A DNA stretch of 64,000 bases from Flavobacterium luteolum. GTDB taxonomy: Bacteria > Bacteroidota > Bacteroidia > Flavobacteriales > Flavobacteriaceae. The translations under genes and the position numbers were made by a program. The notes beneath the pieces are model-generated. The model was not told the DNA's origin. It searched no databases and was given only the letters and a program-made list of their open reading frames with translations. Each line of letters begins with the position of its first letter. The first letter of the stretch is position 1. This document shows, in pieces, positions 40,439-49,698 of the stretch. The stretch lies in NCBI RefSeq assembly GCF_027111275.1, contig NZ_CP114286.1:62001-126000 (forward strand). The letters run 5' to 3'.

Positions 40439-41620
40439 ATGTTCAATTCCATAAACAGCTCGAAATTACTGGCATCTGCGTTTTGTGTTTTTTCATTTTT
40501 ATGTTCTAATGCACAGTCAAATAGCGAAATCAGCACAAAACCTTTTACTGATGGCACCAATCATTGGTACTTTATAAAAGACAAAACCAATATCATAAAT
40601 CCGATTCCGAATCAGCCGAAATATGCTGAAACGGATTATACTAAAATTGCAGATAATATTCTGTATTTCCAGCGTGATAATGGCGGGTGGCCAAAGAATT
40701 ATGATATGAAAGCTATTTTGACGCCACAACAGATTGATAGTGTAGTTAAAACAAAATATATTGAACATACTACTTTTGATAATGAAACAACCTATACGCA
40801 CATCCATTATCTGGCGCAGGTCTATACGCTCACAAAAGATCCGAAATATAAAGATGGATGCCTACGCGGCATTAATTTCACCATAAAAGCGCAATATCCA
40901 AATGGAGGCTGGCCACAATATTTCCCTTTAGAAAAAGGCTATAGCCGACACATTACTTTTAATGATGGAGCGTATATGGGAATCATGAATCTTTTAAAAA
41001 AGATTGTAAATAATGATCCTGATTATGCTTTTATTGATGCTAAAACCCGAAAAAAAGTAGCCAATGCTTACCAAAAAGGATTGGATTGCATTTTGAAAAT
41101 GCAAATTAAAGAAAACGGAAAATTGACTGCTTGGTGCCAGCAACACGACGAAATAACACTTGAACCTGCATGGGCACGCAAATTTGAACCGCCAAGCATC
41201 TGTAATGCCGAAAGTGTCGATGTAGTTTTGTTTTTAATGGATATTGATAATCCTGACGCAAAAATTATTAATGCGGTACAAGGCGCCGTAAAATGGTTTC
41301 AGGATTCTAAAATCTATAATACCAGAGTTGAAAGTTTTGCTGCTGAAGAAATGGAATCCAAATACAAGAAAATCAAAAATGATGTGAGGGTTGTACACGA
41401 TACAACTGCTCCGCCTATTTGGACTCGTTATTACGAATTAAAAACACATCGTCCTTTATTCTCTGATCGTGACAGTGAGTTTTTATATTCTTTAGCTGAA
41501 GTAAGCAGAGAAAGAAGAACAGGTTATGCTTGGTATACCGATAAACCTGAAAAGGCCTTGAAGAAATATCCTGAATGGCAGAAGAAATGGGCTCCTGAAA
41601 ATAATGTTTTAAAAAATTAG
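40439..41620 (+). CDS. Pectate lyase, polysaccharide lyase family 10
   Basis: The 393-residue protein has a signal peptide (to about SNAQS). PL10 marks include ADNILYFQRDNGGWPKNYD, HTTFDNETTYTHIHYLAQVY, AQYPNGGWPQYFPLEKGYSR with HITFNDGAYMG, ENGKLTAWCQQHDEITLEPA with WARKFEPPSICNAESV, and the late TRYYELKTHRPLFSDRDSE. These contain the conserved Asp, Arg and Lys residues of the (alpha/alpha)3 fold. It cleaves polygalacturonate by calcium-dependent beta-elimination. It is co-transcribed with GH28, so hydrolysis and elimination of homogalacturonan are induced together. No obvious terminator follows; a block of repeats starts about 40 bp downstream. Confidence 0.94.
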   Translation: MFNSINSSKLLASAFCVFSFLCSNAQSNSEISTKPFTDGTNHWYFIKDKTNIINPIPNQPKYAETDYTKIADNILYFQRDNGGWPKNYDMKAILTPQQIDSVVKTKYIEHTTFDNETTYTHIHYLAQVYTLTKDPKYKDGCLRGINFTIKAQYPNGGWPQYFPLEKGYSRHITFNDGAYMGIMNLLKKIVNNDPDYAFIDAKTRKKVANAYQKGLDCILKMQIKENGKLTAWCQQHDEITLEPAWARKFEPPSICNAESVDVVLFLMDIDNPDAKIINAVQGAVKWFQDSKIYNTRVESFAAEEMESKYKKIKNDVRVVHDTTAPPIWTRYYELKTHRPLFSDRDSEFLYSLAEVSRERRTGYAWYTDKPEKALKKYPEWQKKWAPENNVLKN

Positions 41621-41639
41621 AGATAATTTTTAACATTTC

Positions 41640-41975
41640 GACCGAAGTCACATTTTCAAATATAGCCCGTGGTTTCAACCACGGGGACGCAATATTGTAA
41701 CGTCTCGCATTGTGTTCCCGTGATTGAAACGACGGGTTATGTTTTTTTATTATTCTAATAATAGGCCAAAGGCCTCAAAGCATCACCATAGGGCTTCGCC
41801 CCATGAATTGATATACACCAGCAATCATAAAGCCCTGAAAGGGCGTAAGCGTAATCTTCATGTAATTGCTTACGCCCTTTCAGGACTTTTTTACGTATGC
41901 CTATCTGCTGTCAGTGGGCGTTGCCCAGTGTTCATGGTATGAGCCTTTCAGGCTCTTATAATCTATGAGCTGACT
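41640..41975. repeat. Cluster of short palindromic (REP-like) repeats
   Basis: This 360-bp gap between convergent units holds several hairpins in a row: AGCCCGTGGTTTCAACCACG (41664) with a diverged inverted copy ending GACGGGTTA (41738), AGGCCAAAGGCCT, AGGGCTTCGCCCC, AAGCCCTGAAAGGGCGTAAG (41830) with its complement ending TCAGGACTTT (41889), GGGCGTTGCCC, and GAGCCTTTCAGGCTC. A relative of the first is at 54260-54279. These look like REP elements of the kind spread by RAYT/TnpA-REP transposases; no transposase gene is present. Confidence 0.75.
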
Positions 41976-41981
41976 TATAAC

Positions 41982-42812
41982 TTATAACTTATAAAACTCC
42001 TTCGCATTCTCAAACCAAATCTTGTTTTGATCTTCAATTGAAAACTTTGAAATATAATCTTCTAAAGTTTTCACCACTTCATTATAATCAGAAGCAACAT
42101 TAAGAACTGGCCAATCTGATCCATACATTAATTTATCAACTGCAAAGTTCTCAAAAATAACATCTAAATACGGCTTTAAATCTTCTGGTTTCCAGTTTTT
42201 CCAATCGGCTTCTGTGACCATTCCTGAGATTTTACACCAGACGTTTTCATACTTTGCAATTTCTTCAATACCATTTTTCCAAGAATCAATACTTCCTGAT
42301 TTGATATTTGGTTTTGCAATATGATCGATTACAAATTTTTGGTTTGGAAAATCTTGAACTAAACTAATTGCTGCTGGTAATTGACGTTCAAAAATCAGTA
42401 TATCGTAAGTATAATTGAATGGCTTTAAAGCTGCGATTCCTCTTCTAAATTCCTTTCCAAACATAAAATCATCTGCTTCGCCTTGGACTACGTGTCTAAA
42501 ACCTTTCAGCTTTTTTTGATCTGAAAAGAATTGCAAACGTTCAGCAATATTCTCATTTCGTAAATCGATCCAGCCGACAACTCCTTTTATGAAATCATTT
42601 TTAGAAGCCAAATCCAATAAAAAATGCGTTTCTTCTTCCGATTGGCTAGCCTGAACAGCAACACAGCCTTCAAACTGATTTGCATTTAATAATGGCTGTA
42701 AATCTTCAGGAAGAAAATCTCTTTGGATATTCTGCATCGTTTCATCAATCCAGCTGTCTCTAACGGGATCAAACTTCCAAAAATGCTGATGGGAATCTAT
42801 TCTTTTACTCAT
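41982..42812 (-). CDS. Amidohydrolase-2 family sugar lactonase (L-fuconolactonase/L-rhamnonolactonase-like)
   Basis: The 276-residue protein carries metal-binding motifs at both ends: DSHQHFWKF near residue 7 and MYGSDWPVLNVASDY near 235, with KFVIDHIAKPNI in the middle. This is the signature of fuconolactonase-like TIM-barrel hydrolases, which open sugar-1,4- or 1,5-lactones to sugar acids. It lies 6 bp downstream of an SDR dehydrogenase, and the operon also encodes an FAH-type hydrolase and a zinc dehydrogenase. Together these fit oxidative L-fucose or L-rhamnose catabolism. It is the last gene of the operon, and repeats follow. Confidence 0.88.
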   Translation of the reverse strand: MSKRIDSHQHFWKFDPVRDSWIDETMQNIQRDFLPEDLQPLLNANQFEGCVAVQASQSEEETHFLLDLASKNDFIKGVVGWIDLRNENIAERLQFFSDQKKLKGFRHVVQGEADDFMFGKEFRRGIAALKPFNYTYDILIFERQLPAAISLVQDFPNQKFVIDHIAKPNIKSGSIDSWKNGIEEIAKYENVWCKISGMVTEADWKNWKPEDLKPYLDVIFENFAVDKLMYGSDWPVLNVASDYNEVVKTLEDYISKFSIEDQNKIWFENAKEFYKL

Positions 42813-42818
42813 AACTTT

Positions 42819-43616
42819 TTAATTAACATCGCTGATTAATGCGCGATCTAAATGTACGTAACCTCCATCCACAAAAACAAATTGTCCCGTAGTATGCGAT
42901 GATTTTTCTGAAATAACAAAAAGAGCCGTATCCGCAATTTCTTCTGTTTTGGTCATACGACTTTCTAACGGAATACTTTTATTGATTTTATTCAAAACAG
43001 TTTGTCCGTCTGGCAATGTTTTAATCCAATCTTCGTAAGCTGGCGTATAGCTTTCTGCAATAATAATCGCGTTTGAACGAATTCCGTACTGAATCAAATC
43101 TACTGCCCATTCTCTGGTCAATCCCAAAACGCCGCCTTTCGCAGCAGCGTAACCAGAAGTTCCTCCCTGCCCTGTTAAAGCCACTTTTGAACCAATATTT
43201 AAAATATTTCCTCTTGATTCTTTTAAGTATGGAAGTGCATATTTAGCCAATAAAAAATAACTTACCACATTCAATTTCAATGAATTCATAAATTCCTCGT
43301 AGCTAGAATCTAATCCTGCACCATCATTTACACCAACGTTATTAATTATGGCATCAATTCTCCCATATTTAGCTCCAATTACTTTTACAGCATTTTCTAT
43401 CGCAAAAGGATCGGTTACATCAGTTTGTACAAATAGTGAATTAACACCTCTTATCTGAAGTCTTTCCACATACTCGAAACCTCTTGCATTTCTGTCAACT
43501 AAAACCGGAATTGCGCCTTCATCTGCCAATCTGTTAACGATCGTTTCTCCGATACTGCCTTCTTTTCCAGCTGAACCAGAAACGACAACTATTTTATTTT
43601 TTAAGTTTAAATCCAT
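42819..43616 (-). CDS. SDR-family sugar dehydrogenase (L-fucose/L-rhamnose dehydrogenase-like)
   Basis: The 265-residue protein shows a modified cofactor loop (VVSGSAGKEGSIGETIV), the NNVG motif, and the catalytic Ser-Tyr-Lys set in NIGSKVALTG and SGYAAAKGG. The C-terminus has TTGQFVFVDGGY. In the non-phosphorylated fucose or rhamnose route, an SDR oxidises the sugar to the lactone, or later oxidises the 2-keto-3-deoxy acid; either role is possible here. Coupling with the lactonase 6 bp downstream favours the first step. The extra residues in the glycine loop differ from the usual TGxxxGxG and may affect NAD versus NADP choice. Confidence 0.85.
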   Translation of the reverse strand: MDLNLKNKIVVVSGSAGKEGSIGETIVNRLADEGAIPVLVDRNARGFEYVERLQIRGVNSLFVQTDVTDPFAIENAVKVIGAKYGRIDAIINNVGVNDGAGLDSSYEEFMNSLKLNVVSYFLLAKYALPYLKESRGNILNIGSKVALTGQGGTSGYAAAKGGVLGLTREWAVDLIQYGIRSNAIIIAESYTPAYEDWIKTLPDGQTVLNKINKSIPLESRMTKTEEIADTALFVISEKSSHTTGQFVFVDGGYVHLDRALISDVN

Positions 43617-43650
43617 TTTTGTGGGTATTAAAGTTTAGTAGTTAGATTTT

Positions 43651-43909
43651 AAAACACATAGAAACATAGATTTTTAAACCGCTAAAAGGCGTTTCACTTG
43701 CATTAAAACACATAGCTATGTGTTAAGAAATTAGTTTCTTTTCTATTCTCTTTTACAAACAATAAAAATCTATGTTTCTATGTGTTTAATATTTATTCAG
43801 CATTTTGTCAATCCTGACGAAGGAAGGATCACACTAGAAATTCCGCAATCTAAATCGTCAATCTTTGTGGATCAACTAATGCGATCCTTCCTCCGTCAGG
43901 ATGACAAAC
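43651..43909. repeat. Two adjacent long palindromes between SDR and zinc dehydrogenase genes
   Basis: At 43651-43787, AAAACACATAGAAACATAGA pairs with TCTATGTTTCTATGTGTTT, and a small palindrome AACACATAGCTATGTGTT sits inside. At 43804-43909, TTTTGTCAATCCTGACGAAG and GAAGGATCACA pair with the complement ending CAGGATGACAAA. The second shares its layout (GTCA, GACGAAGGA, long loop with CAATCTTTGT) with family 1 and is probably a distant relative. Confidence 0.8.
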
Positions 43910-43927
43910 AGTACTTTTAATATACTC

Positions 43928-44941
43928 TTATTCTATTTCAATCAACGCTTTGATCACATTATTCTTTGGATCAATCAGTTTCCCAAAATCAGTAATCATT
44001 TCAGCAAAACTCGTTCTGTGCGTGATATACTTTTTCGGATCGATTTTTCCTTCTTTCAGACATTTCATTACATATTCGAAATCTTCGATTGTTGCATTTC
44101 TACTGCTCATCAAAGTCGATTCTCTTTTGTGGAAATCAGGATGACTAAAGCTTAATTCGCCTTTTTGAAGTCCAACCAAAACAAATCTTCCGCCATGCGA
44201 AATATAATTAAAAGCACTATTCATTACTTTCTGGTTTCCTGTAGCGTCAATAACCACATTTGCCATATCACCGTTTGTCAATTCAGCTAATTTTTGCGCA
44301 ACATCATCGTTTAACGGATTAATAGTTTCGTCTGCATTTAGTTCCGTTTTACAGAAGCTTAATCTGTAATCGTTAATATCCATTACAATTACTTTTGCTC
44401 CAGCGATTTTAGCAAACTGAATCAAACCAATTCCAATTGGCCCTGCTCCCATTACCAAAACGGTATCAGTTGGTTTTACAGCCGCTCTTCTAACTCCGTG
44501 CGCTGCAATTGCCAAAGGTTCAACCAAAGCCAATTCATCATAATCTAAACCTTGACCATGCAATAAATATTGTTCTGGAATTGAAACATATTCAGCCATT
44601 CCGCCGTCAATATGAACTCCGAAAACTTTAATATTTACACAGCAGTTTGTTAATCCGTTTCTACAAGCCACGCATTTTCCACAATTGAAATACGGAATAA
44701 ACGTAACTTTATCTCCCGGTTTAAAACCCGCAGCATTTCCTTTTACATATTCTGCAGCCAATTCGTGACCTAAAATTCTTGGATATTCAAAATAAGGTTG
44801 AGTTCCGCCAAAAGCGTGAATATCAGTTCCGCAGATTCCGATTCTTTTAATTTTCAATAAAACTTCTCCCTCTTTTGGTTCTGGAATACTGGTTTCTTTT
44901 AATAGAAATTCCTGAGGTTTTTCGCAAACAATATATTTCAT
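43928..44941 (-). CDS. Zinc-dependent alcohol dehydrogenase (MDR), sugar-acid oxidoreductase type
   Basis: The protein has 337 residues. Catalytic zinc ligands lie in GICGTDIHAFGG and GHELAAEY. The structural zinc cysteines are in CGKCVACRNGLTNCC. The cofactor fold has VLVMGAGPIGIGLIQFAK. This subgroup includes L-galactonate, L-threonine and 2-keto-3-deoxy-sugar-acid dehydrogenases. In this operon the likely job is to oxidise a 2-keto-3-deoxy deoxyhexonate to the 2,4-diketo acid that the neighbouring FAH-type enzyme splits. The exact substrate is inferred. It is 18 bp downstream of the FAH gene, and repeats separate it from the SDR gene. Confidence 0.88.
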   Translation of the reverse strand: MKYIVCEKPQEFLLKETSIPEPKEGEVLLKIKRIGICGTDIHAFGGTQPYFEYPRILGHELAAEYVKGNAAGFKPGDKVTFIPYFNCGKCVACRNGLTNCCVNIKVFGVHIDGGMAEYVSIPEQYLLHGQGLDYDELALVEPLAIAAHGVRRAAVKPTDTVLVMGAGPIGIGLIQFAKIAGAKVIVMDINDYRLSFCKTELNADETINPLNDDVAQKLAELTNGDMANVVIDATGNQKVMNSAFNYISHGGRFVLVGLQKGELSFSHPDFHKRESTLMSSRNATIEDFEYVMKCLKEGKIDPKKYITHRTSFAEMITDFGKLIDPKNNVIKALIEIE

Positions 44942-44959
44942 TTTATACTTTCTTAATTT

Positions 44960-45814
44960 TTATTTTTGATATGCTACAGCTTTCTGTTTGCTTGTTCCTA
45001 AACCTTCAATTCCCAATTCAACAACATCGCCAGCTTTAATATAAATCGGATCTGGTTTAATTCCTAAGCCAACTCCCGGAGGCGTTCCTGTACTAATAAT
45101 ATCACCCGGAAGTAAAGTCATAAACTGACTTAAATAATGTACCAAATAAGGAATTTTGAAAACTAAATTTAAGGTATTGCTGTCTTGGTATTTTTTACCG
45201 TTTACCGTCAACCACATTTTTAAATTGTCAACATCAGCGATTTCATCTTTTGTAGCCAAAAATGGTCCAAGAGGCGCAAAAGTGTCGCTTCCTTTTCCTT
45301 TTGCCCATTGACCGCCACGCTCTAATTGAAAAGCTCTCTCGCTATAATCATTTAATAAGGCATAGCCAGCAACATAATCTAAAGCTTCTGCTTCTTCAAC
45401 ATAACTTGCTTTTTTTCCTACTATAAAAGCCAATTCTACTTCCCAGTCTGTTTTTTCGCTATTTTTTGGAATAATCAAATCGTCGTCTGGACCACACAAA
45501 GAAGTTGTCGATTTGAAGAAAATAATTGGTTCTGTTGGAATTGGAGCATTGGTTTCTTTACAGTGATCGATATAATTTAATCCAATACAGATAATTTTTG
45601 AAGGTCTTGCTACTGGCGAACCCAAACGTACAGAAGCATCAACTTCTGGCAAAGACGGATTGTTTTCTAGTGCTTTTTGTAATTTTTCTAATCCGTTCTC
45701 TTCAAAGAAACTTTCGTTAAAATCGGTTACAATCGAAGAAACATCATATCTCTTTTCTCCAATTAAAACTCCAGGTTTCTCTTTTCCGATTTCTCCAAAA
45801 CGTATTAATTTCAT
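44960..45814 (-). CDS. Fumarylacetoacetate hydrolase family enzyme (2,4-diketo-3-deoxy-sugar-acid hydrolase-like)
   Basis: The 284-residue protein has an N-terminal domain (MKLIRFGEIGKEKPGVLIGE) and the FAH catalytic core: IGLNYIDHCKETN, KSTTSLCGPDDDLIIP, DWEVELAFIVGKKA with the two metal-binding Glu residues, GYALLNDYSER with the metal Asp, and IISTGTPPGVG. Members cleave carbon-carbon bonds of 2,4-diketo acids or decarboxylate them. With the lactonase, SDR and zinc dehydrogenase of this operon, hydrolysis of 2,4-diketo-3-deoxy-L-fuconate or -rhamnonate to pyruvate and lactate is the best guess. It is the first gene of the minus operon, divergent from the CoA-transferase operon. Confidence 0.88.
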   Translation of the reverse strand: MKLIRFGEIGKEKPGVLIGEKRYDVSSIVTDFNESFFEENGLEKLQKALENNPSLPEVDASVRLGSPVARPSKIICIGLNYIDHCKETNAPIPTEPIIFFKSTTSLCGPDDDLIIPKNSEKTDWEVELAFIVGKKASYVEEAEALDYVAGYALLNDYSERAFQLERGGQWAKGKGSDTFAPLGPFLATKDEIADVDNLKMWLTVNGKKYQDSNTLNLVFKIPYLVHYLSQFMTLLPGDIISTGTPPGVGLGIKPDPIYIKAGDVVELGIEGLGTSKQKAVAYQK

Positions 45815-46213
45815 AATCGTATATTTTTAATTGTTAGTTTATTATTTCTGATGAAAGGTATCCATCAATCGCATAATCATCTTAGAAATTCTACTTATTA
45901 TTCATTCAAAATCCTTTATAAAAGCAAAGCATAATTAATAAATGTAAAAAATACAATTACAAAAATACTTTTTAAAAATTAATATCCGAGATATATTTCA
46001 TTTTCCTATTCTTAAAATAACTAAACTTTAAATTTTTATAACATTTTTTAGACTGTTTGTAAAAATTATATCACTAATTCTCCTATTATGCAAAAAGATT
46101 CTTTAATAAATAAAGGATTTCTTGTGCATTTAAATCTTATTTCTACTTTTGTAATTGTATTTTTTACATTTATTATTTCAAACGATTTCACTACCCAAAA
46201 TTCCTATATAAAA

Positions 46214-47362
46214 ATGATAAAATTAAAAGGCATAACTTGGAATCATACAAGAGGTTTACTACCAATGGTTGCCACATCACAGCGTTTTACAGAACTACAT
46301 CCTGATGTTGAAATTTCTTGGGAGAAAAGAAGCTTACAAGAATTTGCAGATGCTTCTATTGAAGATTTAGCCAAAAGATTTGATTTATTGGTAATCGATC
46401 ATCCTTGGACAGGTTTTGGAGCGCAAACCAAAGCGATTCTTCCGTTATCTGATTATTTATCAAACGAATATATTAAAGATCAAGAAATCAACACCGTTGG
46501 AAAATCATACGGAAGTTATGTTTTTCACGACAAATTATGGGCGCTACCAATTGACGCTGCAACTCCGGTTGCCTCTGCCCGCTTGGATCTTTTAGAGAAA
46601 AACAGTTTGGAAGTTCCTAAAACTTATGATGATTTATTGACTTTAGCGAAAAAAGGTTTAGTTGCCTTTGCCGGAATTCCAGTAGATGTTTTAATGAGCT
46701 TTTATATGTTTTGCTGCAGTTTGGGCGAAGCTCCTTTTCTTTCTGAAGAAAAAGTGATATCTGAAACAACAGGAATCAAAGCGCTTCAAATGTTTAGAGA
46801 ATTAGCACAATTAATTGATCCAGCTAACTTTAACCGTAATCCAATTCAGGTTTATGAAGCGATGGTCAATTCAGACGAAATTGCGTATTGCCCGTTTGCT
46901 TATGGTTATTCTAACTATTCTCGCATTGGCTACAGCCAAAACCTTTTACATTTTTACGATTTAGTAAAATTGAATGATAATCCAATGATTTCTTCTTTGG
47001 GAGGAACTGGATTAGCGGTTTCTTCATTCAGCGAACATATTGATACAGCCATAAAATATGCAGGATTTACGTGTTCACCACAAGTTCAGCAGAATATTTA
47101 TACCGATAATGGCGGTCAGCCGGGTCATTTGCAAGCTTGGAAAAGCGAAAGAATCAATAGCGTAACGCACGATTATTTCAAAAATACCTTACCAGCTTTA
47201 GAACGTGCTTTCCTTCGCCCAAGATATTATGGTCACATGTATTTCCAAGATCATGCTGGAGATGTGGTTCGTAATTATTTGATGAATGGCGGAGACGAAC
47301 TAAAAGTGTTGGAAGAAATGAATTCCCTTTACGCGGAATCTCTAAAAATTCAGACCGTATGA
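46214..47362 (+). CDS. Solute-binding-like protein without export signal
   Basis: From the ATG at 46214 the protein has 382 residues and begins straight in the mature fold (MIKLKGITWNHTRGLLPMVA). It has the type 2 periplasmic-binding-protein pattern: TSQRFTELHPDVEISWEKRS, FDLLVIDHPWTGFGAQTKAI with LPLSDYL, KLWALPIDAATPVASARLDL, EVPKTYDDLLTLAKKG and SSLGGTGLAVSSF. The frame is open to an ATG at 46088, which would add a hydrophobic stretch (LISTFVIVFFTFIISN). That segment is very AT-rich and also holds a promoter-like TTG and TATTTCAA pair, so I prefer the short form. The stop overlaps the CoA-transferase start by four bases. No ABC permease is nearby, so a cytoplasmic role is likely. Confidence 0.75.
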   Translation: MIKLKGITWNHTRGLLPMVATSQRFTELHPDVEISWEKRSLQEFADASIEDLAKRFDLLVIDHPWTGFGAQTKAILPLSDYLSNEYIKDQEINTVGKSYGSYVFHDKLWALPIDAATPVASARLDLLEKNSLEVPKTYDDLLTLAKKGLVAFAGIPVDVLMSFYMFCCSLGEAPFLSEEKVISETTGIKALQMFRELAQLIDPANFNRNPIQVYEAMVNSDEIAYCPFAYGYSNYSRIGYSQNLLHFYDLVKLNDNPMISSLGGTGLAVSSFSEHIDTAIKYAGFTCSPQVQQNIYTDNGGQPGHLQAWKSERINSVTHDYFKNTLPALERAFLRPRYYGHMYFQDHAGDVVRNYLMNGGDELKVLEEMNSLYAESLKIQTV

Positions 47363-48501
47363 GACCTTTAGAAGGATTAATTGTTCTGGAATTCTGCCAG
47401 TTTTTAGCAGGTCCTTCAGCTGGTTTAAAGTTGGCCGATTTGGGCGCACGCGTCATCAAAATCGAGCGTCCTGTAAAAGGTGAAGCCTGCAGACAATTGA
47501 GCATTAAAGATTTATTTGTAGACGATAGCAGTTTACTTTTTCATACGATTAATAGAAACAAAGAATCTTTTGCAGCCGATTTGAAAAATCCTGACGATTT
47601 GGTTTTAATTAAAAAACTAATCGAAAAGGCTGATATTATGACGCATAATTTCAGACCTGGAGTGATGGAAAAAATCGGTTTAGATTTTGAAAATACGCTT
47701 TCTATAAATCCACAGATTATTTACGGAACCATTACAGGTTACGGAAACGAAGGTCCTTGGGCAAAAAAACCGGGACAAGATTTATTGTTACAATCGCTTT
47801 CCGGATTAAGCTGGCTGAGCGGACGCAAAAGTCAAGGCCCAGTTCCTTTTGGCTTGGCTGTAGCCGATTTAATGTGCGGGAATCATTTTGTACAAGGAAT
47901 TTTAGCAGCACTTTTAAAAAGAGCTAAAACCAAAAAAGGAGTTTTGGTAGAAGTTAGTCTGCTGGAATCTATTTTGGATGTGCAGTTTGAAGCCATTACT
48001 TCTTTCTTAAATGACGGCGGTCAATTGCCTGAACGTGGTGATATTAAAGGAAGTGCACATGCTTTTTTAAGTGCGCCTTATGGAGTTTACCAAACACAAG
48101 ACGGCTTTTTATCGCTGGCAATGGGCGATTTACTTTTTATTGGAAAAACGCTAGGTTTAGATTTAAGTGCTTTTGCAGATAAACATCTTTGGTTTGAAAA
48201 AAGAGATGAAATCAGAACGATTTTGAGCGAAAGAATTCAAACCCAAACTTCTGATTATTGGATTGAAATCTTGCAGAAAGAAGGTATTTGGTGCGGAAAA
48301 GTTTTCAATTATGAAGAATTAGACAATCAACCTTTTGTAACTAAATTACAACTAAAACAAACCGTAAAAAATACCGAAGGCGAAACTTTGGTAACAACCA
48401 GAAGTCCAATACAATTGGATGGCGAGATTTTATTAAGTGAAAAAGCAGCGCCAAAAGTAGGTCAGGACAATTCAGCAATACACAAAGAATTCATTCGTTG
48501 A
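47359..48501 (+). CDS. CaiB/BaiF class III CoA-transferase, copy 1
   Basis: The 380-residue protein has the family core: LEFCQFLAGPSAGLKLADLG, ARVIKIERP, HTINRNKESFAADLK, THNFRPGVMEKIGLDF and YGTITGYGNEGPW. The catalytic aspartate is expected at Asp141 in KPGQDLLLQSLSG. The C-terminal domain has ISPFG-like APYGVYQTQDGFLSLAMG. Class III enzymes move CoA between carboxylic acids through an aspartyl anhydride. Its ATG overlaps the stop of the solute-binding-like gene, so the two are translationally coupled. A tandem paralogue follows after 57 bp. Neither donor nor acceptor acid is evident; sugar-acid substrates would be unusual for this family. Confidence 0.92.
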   Translation: MRPLEGLIVLEFCQFLAGPSAGLKLADLGARVIKIERPVKGEACRQLSIKDLFVDDSSLLFHTINRNKESFAADLKNPDDLVLIKKLIEKADIMTHNFRPGVMEKIGLDFENTLSINPQIIYGTITGYGNEGPWAKKPGQDLLLQSLSGLSWLSGRKSQGPVPFGLAVADLMCGNHFVQGILAALLKRAKTKKGVLVEVSLLESILDVQFEAITSFLNDGGQLPERGDIKGSAHAFLSAPYGVYQTQDGFLSLAMGDLLFIGKTLGLDLSAFADKHLWFEKRDEIRTILSERIQTQTSDYWIEILQKEGIWCGKVFNYEELDNQPFVTKLQLKQTVKNTEGETLVTTRSPIQLDGEILLSEKAAPKVGQDNSAIHKEFIR

Positions 48502-48558
48502 ATCGATTAAACAAATAAACGATTCAACGAATAAACAACAAAAACGGTTAAACAAAAA

Positions 48559-49698
48559 ATGAAACCATTAGAAGATTATTTAATTGTAGATTTCAGTCAG
48601 TTTCTTTCGGGTCCGTCGGCGAGTTTGCGTTTGGCAGATTTGGGAGCGCGTGTTATAAAAATTGAAAAACCGGGAACGGGAGATATCTGCCGAACATTAT
48701 ATACTTCTGATTTGATTATGAACGGCGAATCGTCTGTTTTTCATACCATTAACAGAAACAAAGAATCTTTTGCAATTGATTTTAAACAGCCTGAAGAACT
48801 TCAAAAACTAAAAAAATTATTAGCGAAGGCTGATGTTGTTATGCATAATTTCAGACCTGGAGTTATGGAACGCATTGGTTTGAGTTATGAAGAAGTTAAA
48901 AACATTAATCCGAATGTGATTTATGGGTCAATTTCTGGTTTTGGAGAACATCCAGATTTGAAAGATTTACCGGGACAAGATTTGCTTTTACAGTCTTTAA
49001 CCGCTTTAACTTGGTTAAGCGGTAATCAGGAAGATGGCCCAGTTCCTATGGGATTGTCGATTGTTGATATGCTTGCGGGAGCTCATTTAGCACAAGGAAT
49101 CTTAGCCGCTTTATACCGAAAAGCAACGCATAATATCGGCGCACAAATTCAAGTCAGTATGTTGGAATCCGCGTTTGATTTTCAGTTTGAAACTATTACG
49201 ACTTATTTTAATGACGGAGGCGAATTGCCTGTTCGAACTAAAACTAATAATGCACACGCTTATTTGGGTGCTCCATACGGAATTTACAAAACCAAAAACG
49301 GCTATTTAGCATTGGCAATGGGATCGATTCCTGTTTTGGCTTCTTTGCTAAAATGCGATGCTTTATTGGCTTTCCCTGAAAATAAATTTACGCTTAGAGA
49401 CGAAATCAAAAATATTCTTGCCGATCATCTGCAAACGCAGGAAACACAGTTTTGGTTAGATATTTTAGAACCCGCAGACATTTGGTGCGCAGGAGTTTTA
49501 AACTATCAGCAGTTATTTGCAGAAGATGGATTTAAGGTTTTGAATTTTACACAGCAAGTCGAAATGTTGGATGGATATACGTATAAAACAACACGCTGTC
49601 CTATAAAAATTGACGGCGAATATCTGACTTCTGGAAAAGGTTCGCCGAAACTAGGTCAGGACAACGAGAAAATTATTAAAGAATTTATAGACTGCTGA
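48559..49698 (+). CDS. CaiB/BaiF class III CoA-transferase, copy 2
   Basis: The 379-residue protein is clearly paralogous to its neighbour: LPSASLRLADLG-type start (FSQFLSGPSASLRLADLGAR), HTINRNKESFAIDFK, HNFRPGVMERIGLSYEEVKN and LPGQDLLLQSLTALTWLSG. The expected catalytic residue is Asp141, the same number as in copy 1. The two may form a heteromer or act on related acids. The last base of its stop codon is the first base of the next gene's ATG (TGATG), giving coupling to the second solute-binding-like protein. The order binding protein, transferase, transferase, binding protein suggests duplication of a two-gene unit. No exported parts are present. Confidence 0.92.
   Translation: MKPLEDYLIVDFSQFLSGPSASLRLADLGARVIKIEKPGTGDICRTLYTSDLIMNGESSVFHTINRNKESFAIDFKQPEELQKLKKLLAKADVVMHNFRPGVMERIGLSYEEVKNINPNVIYGSISGFGEHPDLKDLPGQDLLLQSLTALTWLSGNQEDGPVPMGLSIVDMLAGAHLAQGILAALYRKATHNIGAQIQVSMLESAFDFQFETITTYFNDGGELPVRTKTNNAHAYLGAPYGIYKTKNGYLALAMGSIPVLASLLKCDALLAFPENKFTLRDEIKNILADHLQTQETQFWLDILEPADIWCAGVLNYQQLFAEDGFKVLNFTQQVEMLDGYTYKTTRCPIKIDGEYLTSGKGSPKLGQDNEKIIKEFIDC

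Noticed and set aside
41640..41975. CRISPR-like array
   Set aside because: The palindromes differ from each other and spacing is irregular; there are no identical repeats with unique spacers and no cas genes.
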